A stretch of DNA of 64,000 bases, taken from assembly GCA_037951165.1 (NCBI GenBank), contig JBBDHG010000180.1:806001-870000 (forward strand). The letters are read 5' to 3'. This DNA is from Lophius americanus. Its lineage: Eukaryota > Chordata > Actinopteri > Lophiiformes > Lophiidae. The notes beneath the pieces were generated by a model, which did no database searches, was not told the DNA's origin, and was given only the letters and a program-made list of their open reading frames with translations. Below are positions 1 to 11,581 of the stretch, piece by piece (positions within the stretch are counted from its first letter, which is position 1; each line of letters opens with the position of its first letter). The position numbers were made by a program, and so were the translations under genes.

Positions 1-175
1 GAATTGACTTAAGGAGCCTTATCTTGTATATATGATATTTCACTCATTAGGGGGAGCTTTTTTATGACGTAACTTCACATTTGATTTGAGGAGCTTGCTT
101 GTACAACAGCAGGGGATTGGTGGGTTTTCTGGATATGTCCTTACTGTCAGGGACAACAGCTTAAGCCTAGTTCCT
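1..175 (+). repeat. Dispersed repeat family A, 3' portion
   Basis: This is the right-hand part of a repeat that recurs about sixteen times in the window. Shared landmarks are the stretch around 'cactcattagggggagctt', a 'gacgtaacttcacatttgat' block, and a terminal part reading as a CAGGGGATTGG core followed by 'tactgtcaggga'. The element is truncated by the window edge, so its left half may lie outside. No coding capacity is seen. The family is not identified by name. Confidence 0.7.
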
Positions 176-1440
176 TTCTGAACTTTTTCACGCCGTCACG
201 TGATCAACTGGTTCGTCTGCTTCAGGCTATATGTCAGTTGCATTCAAGAACCCTTCTTAACAATGGGAAACCCCAATACTGTGAGGGACATATCTTAGTT
301 CTGCATCATTACACAATTCAATGTATTACTTCATCAGTAAAATAGTAAGATACGTTGATTAAGCTAAGGTACACACTTACCTATGAAGGTTGTAGCTAAA
401 ATCGCCTAAATTAGTCTGGAGTTAGAGCGAAGTTTCTGCGATAATACTGACGGGAAATGCACAGTTTAACGGGTTGGAACTTGAACACGAATTATTTTAC
501 GAGCATGCTTTCTCAACATAAACGCCTATGGCTCTGAATCACGACTTTACGCTTGAGTTAATCAACCCAGTCATCTCACAGCAGACACAAACTCTTCACC
601 TCGCTCTTAAATGCCGACATCACCATCATTTTTGCAATCAATGAACCACTCAGCGCCTGAGGATCGGTAGCTTTGTTAGCACCGGTATAGTTCACATGGA
701 AGAAAATAAGGGGAGGGGGGTTAAGAGTAAGGAAAGGGGATACTGCGTGTCCCTACACTACTGATAATTAAAAGACTAACACTGGCATCCATCGCAATCT
801 CAATCCGGATTAGCCCTGCGATGTGGCGCAGAGTTAGTGGAGTGACGCCACTGATGGGTCATATAGATGCTGTGCATGTAAAAGCTAACGTATGTGATTA
901 GCTAGGTCGGATGATGGTTATCACTAGTTCCAGTGGATACATTTCGACTATTAGGTGGGATATTAAATATGGGGGGCTCCAGTGTTTACCCGAAAATAAA
1001 TATGATGGAAAGGAATTACCTTTTTGTTGTGATATTTTTCCAGTAGAAATAGCAGTAACACATGTTCCGTGGGTCAGAGGAGTAACGCCAACTTTAGCTA
1101 GTCAACATCTGCAGCTAGCCCCTCCTCATTTACCACCGACCACCAAATGATGACAGACACCGCCCACTGACAGGCGGAGAGGGGGCTTATGACTAATTAA
1201 ACAACACCATTAAATAGTATTCCATCAAATACTTGCATTAAATGAACGTTGTGTCCCTAAGCAGACACTATCACATACGTGCACTATTTAATGTTCGTTT
1301 TACCAGCGGGTGCTCGGATTGATCTACGCCGGTGATGCGGTCACACAGGTGTGCCAGTCTGAACTGCCAACGTTCAGTTATGTTCGAACGTTCTACATTC
1401 TTTATATCAGTAGTTTAGCATGGAATATAATGTAATAATA
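176..1440. other. Unexplained segment, no gene recognised
   Basis: About 1.2 kb with a more even base composition and more CpG than the AT-rich DNA around it. It matches none of the repeats I recognise elsewhere in the window. A 79-codon open frame at 911-1150 (+) has no motif I can name, no signal peptide and no splice context that convinces me. It lies immediately next to a family A repeat copy, so it could be the inner part of a larger mobile element or simply unique DNA. Confidence 0.35.
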
Positions 1441-1734
1441 TATTATATATTACTACGCCCGCAGTTTTTTCAATTTCATAAATTGCAAAACTGCACGATT
1501 CTATCATTTTTTTTATTATTTATTTATTAAAAGGTTCCCTGGTTAAAGGTTGTTATCAAAACTAATTTACTGAGATGGTGATCGTGTACACCTTCTGTCT
1601 TCTAACAGAATACTCTACAAGAAGAATGATGTGTAAAATGATGGCTTCATGGTGTGACTTGATTTGCGTTGTAGCCCCACAGCAAAGTTCTGAGGTCTTT
1701 GTGTGTAGTTTGCATACTTTCCACATGTCAGTGT

Positions 1735-1860
1735 GTTTTCCCTCAAGGTTCTCTGGCTTCCTCCCACAGTCCCAAAACATGCAATTGGTAAATAGGTGAT
1801 TCCAACTTGCCCACAGGTGAGCGTGAAAATAGAGCGTGAGAGATTCTATCTCTCTATCCC
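1735..1860 (+). repeat. Fish interspersed repeat fragment (retroposon-tail type)
   Basis: The text 'ctggcttcctcccacagtcc' followed by 'catgcaattggtaaataggt' and 'gattccaacttgcccacagg' is a diverged copy of a very common teleost interspersed repeat. It normally runs from a 'cctcccacagtccaaagaca' motif to a terminal ATGGATGGA-like tail. Related fragments occur at 24030-24175, 36430-36660 and 44560-44690. It is non-coding and degenerate. Confidence 0.55.
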
Positions 1861-1959
1861 TGAATGTGGTGACATTGGGAGGATCTGTCTAAAGTGTATC
1901 TACCTCTTGCTCAACATCACCCTAAACATTAATGTTTATATAATTTTTGAAGGATACAA

Positions 1960-2625
1960 AAGTCTTCCTCGTCTGTTCCCTGTAGGGTTCACCATAGGGG
2001 ATTATATATTTCCATCTTGCCTTGTCCTCTGTATCTTCCTTTTGTCACACAAACCAACTGCCAGTCTTTTGTCACCGCTTCCAGAAACTCTTTGGTCTTC
2101 CCTTTTTTCTCCTGCCCGACAGCTCCATCTTCAGCATCCTTTGACCAACAGATACACTATCCCTTCTTCTCACGTGTCCATACCATCTCAATATGGCCAC
2201 TCTAACTCTAATTTTGTCTCCAAGGCACTTAACCTGTGCTGTCCGTGATGATAACTGACGTGCTCGTTTCTATTCCTGTCCGTCCTCGTCACCACCGCCT
2301 CTCCAGGTTTACTTCCACCTACTATGATGACATCATAGTCCATGTTTGCAGCCTATGATGTCATCTGCCCACATCATAGCCCATGGAGACTCCTGCCTAA
2401 CCTCATCAGTCAGCCTTTCCATCGCCGGAGCACACAAGAAGGGGCTCGGAGCCAAGAACCCTCCAGAACCTTCTTAAAAAATGTCTCTTCAAGGATCACC
2501 CCTACCCCATTTCTCCTCCGCACCTTGATAGGACAGTTTGTACCCGCCTCTACTGCTTCAAGTCTTGCTGCCTTTCCACCTGGTGACTTAAACACACAAT
2601 AAATTGACCTTCCTTCTCCTGATCC
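1960..2625 (-). mobile_element. Degenerate non-LTR retrotransposon (LINE) fragment
   Basis: The + strand text resembles the antisense strand of a widespread fish LINE reverse-transcriptase region. Recognisable phrases are 'cttaacctgtgctgtccgtg' followed by 'cgtttctattcctgtccgtc', and 'cctcatcagtcagcctttcc' followed by a 'caagaaggggctcggagcc' block. The coding sense would be the - strand. It is broken by stops, frameshifts and internal deletions, so no protein can be read. The open frames at 1796-2248 and 2342-2602 run antisense to it and are not genes. Confidence 0.5.
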
Positions 2626-3863
2626 TAGCTGTGATCATTGTCTCAACATTTAAATGAAAACAATTACTGAATTCAAATGACTGATTATACTCTAACAAAA
2701 AAAAAGTAAGAATTATTTTGACAAATGTTGAAATCTGAACGTGCCCTTTTTATATTAAACCATCTGAAAACAATTAAATTTGAATGCAAATGCAAACAAG
2801 AGAGGAATAAAAACTCCATACCTTTATTGCCATTCCATTTGCGGTTGATTTGGGCTTTTATTTAACTGTACCCACAGTTGAGCATAGCAACCAACTGAAA
2901 AATGTTCACAACTTAAAGCATGTGGCTCAGCAGGAAGTAAAAACACTGTTACACCAACCAGAGCTTGGCGAGATAAAAAAAAAACCCATTTGTCATATAA
3001 AGCCAAAGCTGATATTATTGAAGTCAAGGTGAACAAAAGCAACCTCAAAGGAGTAACTTACATTAATATTCAGTGGATCACATTTTGCACACTTCATTGA
3101 AATATTATTAATTGATAGAGATAATTGATTTCGTAAATATGCAAAGGAATTTTCACGCATAATCCTGGTTGACTACAGTTGATTTGATTTTTTGTTATCT
3201 AGTTGCAAGAAAACCCTGTGAGACGACCAAAGCCTGGGTGTGTCAGGCCTCACGAACGGCTCTGTTATCTCTGCAAACACGTGCGTTCTGAATTCTGATG
3301 AGAAGCATTTCCGGCTCGAGTAAGGCTGAGGGGGTGCTTTGTGTTTCCTGTACATAGCAGGAACACTTGGATCCATTACAGCAAACATGCAACAACTAGT
3401 CCAACTGCAAATGAATGAAGCTCTGTCTTCAATTCGCAATGAATGATTATGATGGAGGAAATTACATTTTTTTTCACTCGAGTCCCACATTTTTCTGGCG
3501 CACGTAAATCGAGATTTGCTGCCATCTAGCGATTCACTGTGTTCATGTTTCCATACATTCATTTGGGAATGCTGTCATTTGATTGAACATTCAAAAAAAC
3601 AGCGATTAATTACATGATAAGGTGAATTTAGTAAACAGATTACTCTTGAAGATTCACGTTTATGTTTTTTAGGTGTTATCTATTAATAGGACACATGAGG
3701 ATTGCTCACAATTCTTTTCCTGCCTGATTCTCCCGGAAGAATGACATCATCAAAATGGTTCAGACTGCAAGAAACTCAAACTCGACATGATATGAATATT
3801 TCCACAACAACAAAAAAAAGTCTACTCCATGTTATTGTCGTTTTCTAGTGTCATTGTCTGTCT
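2626..3863. other. AT-rich intergenic DNA
   Basis: No gene, RNA or recognisable repeat is seen. Short open frames here lack family motifs and plausible splice signals. Confidence 0.4.
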
Positions 3864-3884
3864 TTCAGCACCACGGACAGAGTG
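3864..3884 (+). promoter_or_regulatory. RE1/NRSE (REST binding) site upstream of stmn2
   Basis: The 21 bases begin TTCAGCACCACGGACAG and end AGTG. The RE1 consensus is TTCAGCACC-N-CGGACAG-N-GCC, so both half-sites of the bipartite motif are essentially intact; only the last GCC differs (GTG). The site lies about 1.87 kb upstream of the stmn2 start codon. Known biology: the mammalian stathmin-2 (SCG10) gene is one of the founding targets of REST/NRSF, repressed in non-neuronal cells through an upstream RE1. Function in this species is inferred. Confidence 0.85.
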
Positions 3885-5030
3885 TGGGGGGTCTGTGCTT
3901 GTGCAGCATCACTGAAACAAAGAGGGTAACGCCCACACTGTGGAGGGCCTGAACTCTCTACCATGAGGGAACATTGGATTTGTCAGGCCTTTGGGCTGAA
4001 GAGATGCGTCCAGTGAAAGAAGCCTAAATGCACTAGAAGGCACATAAACGCTCATTATTGGTCAGTGTCAAGGCGGTCCCATTACAATGTAGGACTTCCT
4101 TTTACCACTTTCAAAATAAAAACCTTTAACTTCAACATGTTGGTTTGCAGAACATGTCACAAGTTCTTCATCAAAAACACTGTTGGAGGTCGAGGTGGAC
4201 ATGCCAGGTATACGGATGCTCCAATGGATATATTTCATCATATAAAATCATTTTAACCTAAATGTAAATAGAACTTTTTGTGATTAAAAATATGCTATTA
4301 GGAATTGACTTTTATATAAACTAATATTGTCAACAGGAATCCCAATCTATAACGGAATAATAGTTTTGCCACTAATGATTGTTTTCACATTAATTAATAG
4401 GCTCATTTAGAGTGAATGATTGACCATTTATTTTGTCTAATGTCAGGAAATGTTGAAAATAGTGGATGATGCATTTAAATAATTCATTATATTCATAAAT
4501 ATATACGAAATGCAAATATAGTCAATTTATGATCATAATTCATTGTATAAATAGTCAAATCTTCACATGTGAGAGAATGGAGTCAGTAAATTAAGTAAAT
4601 TTGAATCAATCTTGATACTGGAGAAAACAAGGATAAAATAAAATAAAAAAGTATCAACTGAAAGTAGCAGTGTGATTTCAATTTGATCACATTTGCAGCA
4701 ATATTCATGATCTTTGTTTGCCTTGGTTGTAACAATACTCATGAGGAATCTAAATATTACCTGTTAAAGCTACTTGTTAAATCAGAATTAGAATTTTCTA
4801 CCTAAACATAAATTCAAAATACTAAACCCTATGCTGGATCAAATTGAAAATCAACAATAATAATAAAGTAATGTATTAATCTAGAAGGATCAAATCTGTA
4901 TCACAAAACTAAATTTATTTAGCTAATATATGCAAATTCACAATCACATCAAGGCTCTTCTTCAAGGTCAAGTTTCTGCAAATGTTTTCTTTTCTGTCTC
5001 ATGTTCTTGAGAACATCTGGTACAAGTGAT
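3885..5030. other. AT-rich stmn2 upstream region
   Basis: About 1.1 kb with no gene. The stretch 4250-4950 is strongly AT-rich. I see no convincing promoter, RNA gene or named repeat. Confidence 0.4.
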
Positions 5031-5034
5031 CTCC

Positions 5035-5440
5035 CTCACATTTAATGTGTAGTTATATCCGAGTTAAAGTATTTTCTGTTCAAAAGGCTGCCCTTAGTGA
5101 GTAAAATATGAACTATTAAATTAAAATATGTTATATACAAGATCGATTTCCTCGAGTCGATTCATAGGAACAAAATTTTTACTCAATCGGACCAACCGTT
5201 AGGAAGTTCTTTCCAACAAGTAGTGATTTTATTTTCTTTGAGTTGATTCATATGCGTGGAATTTGGTCTAAAGCAAACAACAGCTGATAAAAATGATGAC
5301 ACAAAAACTTTTAAAAATAAACCTCTCCCTTGTGCTGCAAATTTAAGACGGCCCTTTCCCAAAATCAATCCAATTCTTCCTCTAACTAAGGTCTATGTGG
5401 GTATAAAATCTGATAATGATTCATTAATTATGTTTGAAAT
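5035..5440 (-). repeat. Dispersed repeat family A copy
   Basis: Inverted copy showing the family landmarks in antisense: 'ttagtgagtaaaatatgaac', a 'cgagtcgattcat' block, 'cggaccaaccgttaggaagt' and 'cccaaaatcaatccaattct'. The segment containing the 'gattcatatgcg' motif occurs twice (near 5150 and 5240), suggesting an internal duplication. It ends less than 300 bp before the stmn2 5' region. Confidence 0.75.
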
Positions 5441-5499
5441 ATTTTTTTTCTTTGTTTTTCTCACCTTTACATTTGAGCACGAGGATTCATCTCGATGAA

Positions 5500-5731
5500 A
5501 CGACCCTTTCGGATATCTGCGTTTTATTTTGAAAAGCAAGTCCGCACACTTCCGGTTCTATTCTTGTTATTTCACTGAGAATTGACGCAGCTCATCACAA
5601 ACCACCAGGCGCACCGGCAGCACTCGTCTCTGCTGACTCAGTGCCTTACCAACAGTCCCTTCACCCCGAGACAGCACCCAGCAGCCGACGCACCCTCCTG
5701 CAGCCACCCCGCCCGGCTCCACCGTCCAGAC
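5500..5731 (+). promoter_or_regulatory. stmn2 proximal promoter and 5' UTR
   Basis: The region directly before the stmn2 start codon turns from AT-rich to C-rich, with CpG dinucleotides between 5580 and 5730 as expected for a 5' UTR. A TTTATTTT element near 5521 and an ETS-like ACTTCCGG near 5547 could be core promoter motifs. The transcription start cannot be fixed from sequence alone. Confidence 0.5.
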
Positions 5732-5750
5732 ATGGCCAAGACAGCAGTTG
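5732..5750 (+). CDS. stmn2: stmn2 coding exon 1
   Basis: Codes for MAKTAV plus the first base of Ala7, then a GTGAGT donor. The ATG is the family start; the tiny coding part of exon 1 ahead of a long first intron is typical of SCG10-like stathmins. Confidence 0.93.
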
Positions 5751-6048
5751 GTGAGTTTTTGCACTTAATCTGTATTTTTTCCCCCCTAAGATGATGAGTA
5801 GCTTCGCAGGTCTGAGGATGCTGGGAAGCCGTGGCGACACCCATGGCACAAAAGGATGCTGGGGGTTGATGAGAGGGAGCGGTCGAACTCCTCCGCAAGG
5901 GTGAAGTTGTGTGATTGAAGCAGATTTTTTTTCATCTTGTGGCGTTTCCTGCTATGAATTAACATTTCCTTAAATCCAAATTGGCACTGATCATTATGAG
6001 CCAGTTGACATTTCGCCATATCAGTGACGCATTTAAAAAAAAAAAAAA

Positions 6049-6088
<40 letters not shown>

Positions 6089-9000
6089 TACTATTATTAT
6101 ATTAATCGTCATATAAAGAGAATGCAGACACAATTCAGGCGTGGAAATTGATTTTTCCTCTCATCACATATTGGCATTATTTAGTCGATGCCTGCCTGCC
6201 GCACCTGCCTTTACCGCCTGACTCAGAGCCGTGCGGCATAATGCAGCGCCAGCGACCCCACCCATCATCTCCGGTCCCCTCCATAGCAAGACCGCAGCTC
6301 TCCAGGCTGAGAAACATCTCCACCTTGGCCAATCTCTTTCTGAAAACTGGGTCAATTACTGTGGATGCAGTCTTCAGTCTGCTGGAGCAAATTTGTGGGT
6401 TATGGCTAAAGGCTCGAATGAGATGGAGGATGGAGGATGGAGGATGAGAGGATGAGAGGGTTAGAAGATGAGAGAGAGAGAGAGAGCGCATTCTTTTCCA
6501 TGAAAGCGTTGCAGTCGAGGAAAGAATTTCCAGCTGGGGATGAGGATGAATGACCTCTCATTTAGATAATGGTACAATCCCACCAGGAGGAGTATGGATT
6601 GTGAATGTGGCCCACCATGTTTAATAAATCTATGGAGGGATGAGATTGCATCTTAAGGCATGTGGATGGCCTTGTTTTTGTCTCAACTTCCGAATTGCCA
6701 TATGAGGGATTTCTTTTTGATGATTTGTAATTACGTCACGTGTAAAGTGTGCAGCCGGGCGATGGAGGTCACTCTGTTTGTTTTTTGGTTGACTAGGCAC
6801 TTGATAGATGGAGGTGGATGCAGACAGACAGCAGTAAAAAGGGGTTCCTGGTGCACCAGCAACTAAACCCTGTTATTTACTCCCCTCCTCCTTTTCCTTT
6901 TTTCCTCCATCATTTACGATCTGAGCTTTGGACAGCCGGACAGGATGGGATGGGCGGGGAGCAGACGTGGTGGAGAATGCCAGTCAGCATCCAGCAGGTC
7001 GTTGAGTTCACGGGATACATTCCCTTAATGATATATGAATTTTATGGATGAATAGACGCTGCGAGATTTTTTCAACTGCACCTCAGAATCAGAACCAGCC
7101 CCGGGTGCATCTGAGCACTTTCCCCCGATCCTTATCTGTGCAGACTTGTCATATCCAATTAGGTGTGGCCATTCAGCCACTTCCTTAAAATCAATTCCTT
7201 TTGTGTGGAGAAACAATAGTAGGTGTACATGCAGCTCAGAATTCAGCTTTAAGAAAAAGAGAAATCTACATCATTTATGGTGAAATACCAGCAGCTGCGG
7301 TGAGCAAATACTAGACATAACGGAAAATTAAGTTTACAAAGACAGCATTTAAAATGACAGTGACTTACAATAAATCAATACTTTTTTACTCTACATTGAA
7401 ATCAACATTATTACATATATATATAATATACTTTTAGCGTTTTTTTTACTTTAGAAACAACATTATGTTTTTGCTTAACCTTTACAATTCTTTTTTTTTT
7501 TTACTGGAAAATGTGCCACGTAAGCAGAATCTCCAGTGACCTTTTATTTAGCAAAAGTTTGTCTTTTCACAGTAAAATTCTCTACTTTTCGCATATTATG
7601 ACCATAAATAACAAATTTAATGACTATTTCTTCATTTAAGATAATTCACTGTCTCGTCTACAGTGATATACTCTTTTGAGTCTTACAGTCTTTTATTGTT
7701 ACCATTTGACATTTCTATGACATTGACATTCCTACGGACAATTTTTGCAGTTTATATTTCGCATCTTGCCACTTTAAAATCAGCATTGTTTCACAAATAC
7801 ATACCACATTTTTTGCATTTTGTTACTGTAGAAACAACAGTATGGTCTCACTAAATGAGTAAAGGTGTTTTTTTACCGTATTTTACAACAAAATCTTTAA
7901 ATTAAACAGAATTACTGATGATATAATGGAATTTTTTTCTTTAATTTGACCTTAAGTTTGTATTTTCACAGTAAAATTATATACTTTCCACATATTCTGA
8001 CCATAAATGATGAAGATATTTACCGTTTCTTCATTTAAGATGATTAAGGGTTTAAGGGAGGCTTTTTTTTTATAGTGTATATTTCCCATATTTCCATCTA
8101 CATCACATTGTTTTAGTGTGCATACATCCCAGAAGTGGTTTGGACTCATCAGTCACCCGCGGGTCGATACAGGCCCCTCCCATTACTGGTTGAGATGACT
8201 GGGTTAAAGGTGACATCAATCTAGCGCTGATGGAATGGCGTGTGCTCAGGCGGTGTTCATCACTGATGATTATCAGCGTCTGGGTGAGGCAGTTCAGATA
8301 TTCAGCAAATTTTATTTACCTCAGGTTCTTCTTGCATGAGGAGAGATCAACACAGTTAAGGTTTTTGTGTCGGACATTTTCCACAATCATAATATGTTCC
8401 TGAAAGATCTGGGATTTTATGGAATGGTCCTCGCAGCAGATCCTTCGTTATAACGCGATAACTCAAACAATATTCCCTGGATCGTTTTCAAATTTCATAC
8501 CCGCATAGACCTAATTATGAGGAAGAACTGAATTGATTTTGGGGAAGGTTAGTTGTTCCCGACACTAGGGGGAGCTTTATCTGCAACGGTTTTTGGGTTC
8601 ATCATTTTTCAACCATTGCTCTGATGTAATCCAAATTTGCAGCATAGGATATATGATATCGACTCACGGAGAAATCTATCCTGTATATACAATATATAAT
8701 ATTTTCTCTTGTAGTTCATATTTCACTCAGTAGTGGAGCTTTTTTTCTTTACGAAAAAAACACTTTTCTGAGCATCAATTACTAACCATTGATCTGATTT
8801 AGTCCAGATTTGGTGTATCTGAATCAACTTGTCTTAATCTATCTTATATATATATATATTTTTTTATATATAAATATATACATATATTATATCACATTTA
8901 ACTCCAATTGTTCTTATTTTACTCACAAAGGGGAAATTCTTTTTTTTAAATTTTTTTTTTTAAGATTTTTTTTTGTCTGGACATATCTGTACATTTAATT

Positions 9001-11538
9001 TAAGGATTTCAATCCGGGGGTTTGCCTGTTCAACGCAGCGGATTGGGGGTTTATCGGGGAGACACCCTTGCTGTCAGAGACGACACTGTAGGTCGAGTTG
9101 TCTCATTCACTGATATGGAAGTGCAGCAATTGATCCGTTAGTGTAGTCAAAGTCATTTTCACACAAATGATTTTGTTATAGCGCCACGATAGTAAGGACT
9201 GGCTGCCTTTATTGGTTTTATATGATGGGGTTAAATACACCTGGAGGATTCGCCTTGTAATTTAAAGAACTCAGACGACTCAATTATTATCTTACATTTT
9301 ATAAACCTAAAGATTTATTGGTCCATTTATCAGGAGACCTGAAGTTTTGTCCTTGGTTGCACACATGATGAAGTCTATAAAAAACTAACCTGCACTCCAT
9401 CCTTTCAAAGTAAAAAAAAACGGTGCCACCCAAGACCAACTGGCTGTTTTCATTCAAAAGCCATTTTGCTGCAATAATACATTCAAAGTGTTGAAGATTA
9501 TATGGTTGCCAGGTGACTCTGCTGTTAAAGGCTTGTATCTGCAATAACATAGATACCCAGCCCATTCTGCTGGGTCAGAGGAGCTGGAGGGCATTTGTGC
9601 CCCCAACTGGCAGATTGCCCATTGCATCGTCAACAGAATGTTTCATACGCCTTTGAAAAAGTCCGTTGTCAATTAAACGTGATCAATTTTAAATTCTCAT
9701 TTTTTTCGGGGTTAGGATTTTAGGGTAAGAAGATGGCAAGAAACATAGAAAGCAAAAAAAAAAGTACCGAACGCAGGTACATTTATTACACAGGAGACGC
9801 AGGGAGTGTAGAGGAGACGAAGAGGAGGAGAAGGATTACAATGGAATTGAGAGATAGGCATGAAACAGAGGTTGGGGAAGCAGGAGCTGATGCCGGCGGA
9901 TATTGATGATCTGGGCTCTTTGACTGATGGGTTGACTGAGGAAGTGCAGAGAGACTGCGGTCGGGACAGGAGGAGCAGCTTTCTGACAGGATGCAGATCC
10001 GACTGGTTGAAACCAGTCTAGTGGAGAGGAGTGGGAGCATTAAAGTGGAGTCGTGTCCGACATCGTCTCAGACCGAGAGAAGAGTATGACTCAGCTCTTC
10101 TTTTAACAGATGCTGGTGCCTGGCCATTTTCTGAATTTGTTATTTTTGATTGTAGCTTATATCTACCTTATCCTCTGAAGAGGAATAAAGCAGCAATTTC
10201 ATATATTTTTTTGCACAATACGGACTTTCAGCTGCAACGCTAATAGGGTTCCTGACAAATAAACAAAACAAAAAAAAATCATGAACTGTACTGTGATGTA
10301 ATCACAGAAAACATATATGATCAAATCAAATCAAACCAAAACAGTCTCAACAACCGCTGCAATAATCATCAGGGAGTTTTTTTTACAGTAAAAATACCAA
10401 CATTTGATGAATCCAGCCTTTCAAATGTGAGAATGTTTTGTTTATCATTTATTTACATGTTTTTCTTGGCTTGTAAATGAAACATAATTGGGTTTTAGAT
10501 TGTTTGCTAGACAAATCAAGACATTTGATGACATCCCCTTAAGGAATTGACTTTCTTTAAGATTTATTACCTTAACAAATACTTTTTTTAAGTGATTAAT
10601 CACAGGAAATGTGAGGATGTGTTAGTTTTTTTTCTGTTTTATATGAAAAATGATTTCGTTTAAATATTGTTTGCTGGACAAATCAAGACATTTGATGACG
10701 TTCCCTTAGAGGTGAGGTTCTTTATGATTTATTACCTCAACGATTAACTGGATAATCAAGAAAATGGGATCAAATTATGAAAAAGATTGTTAGATAAATA
10801 CCCTAAACTAGAAAACTCTTCTGTTTCAAACCAGAACTTTGCCAATCTCAGCTGATCCGCTGCATGACCTCCAAACTTAAATGACCTGCTCCATTGAAGT
10901 GTTGTCTGTTTGAGCCTGAGCTCTCAGCTGTTCCTGTGTGTGGGAGGAAATGGCTGCTGTGGTCCTGACATAAACACGGCAACTTAATGAGCCCGTGACA
11001 ACCCGTCCACGAACCCGTTCCCCCTCTTGTGTGAGCCAAATGGTGTGGCCCGCTAATTACAAATTAACATGTTATATCCACCTGAGGTGGCTGATCCATT
11101 AGGCTGTCTTCGTGGAAGCTGACGGCGCCGGCAGGCCCCCCTGGGAGCATCCGCCTTTTCCTGGCTCTAAATCCTCCTGTCAGTTTTCTTTAAACCAGGA
11201 AGGTGTTTCCATGATTGCAAGACCCGACCCCGAATATCAAACGTGTCGTCTTTCATTTGAGAGAAAGCTCACCACTCTCTGTCTTATTCGTCAAGCCCCA
11301 TCTCCTTTCTTCCAGTGTTTCAATCTGTCTTTGCACCCACTGTCACGCTCCCCACCCTCTCCCCACCCTCTCCCCACCCTCTCCCCACCCTCTCCCCACT
11401 TCCAACCCCAGGGAAGGGGTTAACAAGACCATCAGAGAGTAGCGAGAGCCACATCTGAGAGTTAATCACATTGCCGTGGCGTCTGCCAGTCTGCAGGGCA
11501 GCAAGCGAGACCCAGTGAGGGAGAGAGAGAGAGGAGGG

Positions 11539-11581
<43 letters not shown>

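Noticed and set aside
911..1150. 79-codon frame as a possible small gene or retroviral piece
   Set aside because: No motif, homology or splice context that I can support; kept only as part of an unexplained segment.
1796..2602. 150- and 86-codon frames on the + strand
   Set aside because: They run antisense to LINE-derived sequence and have no protein features.
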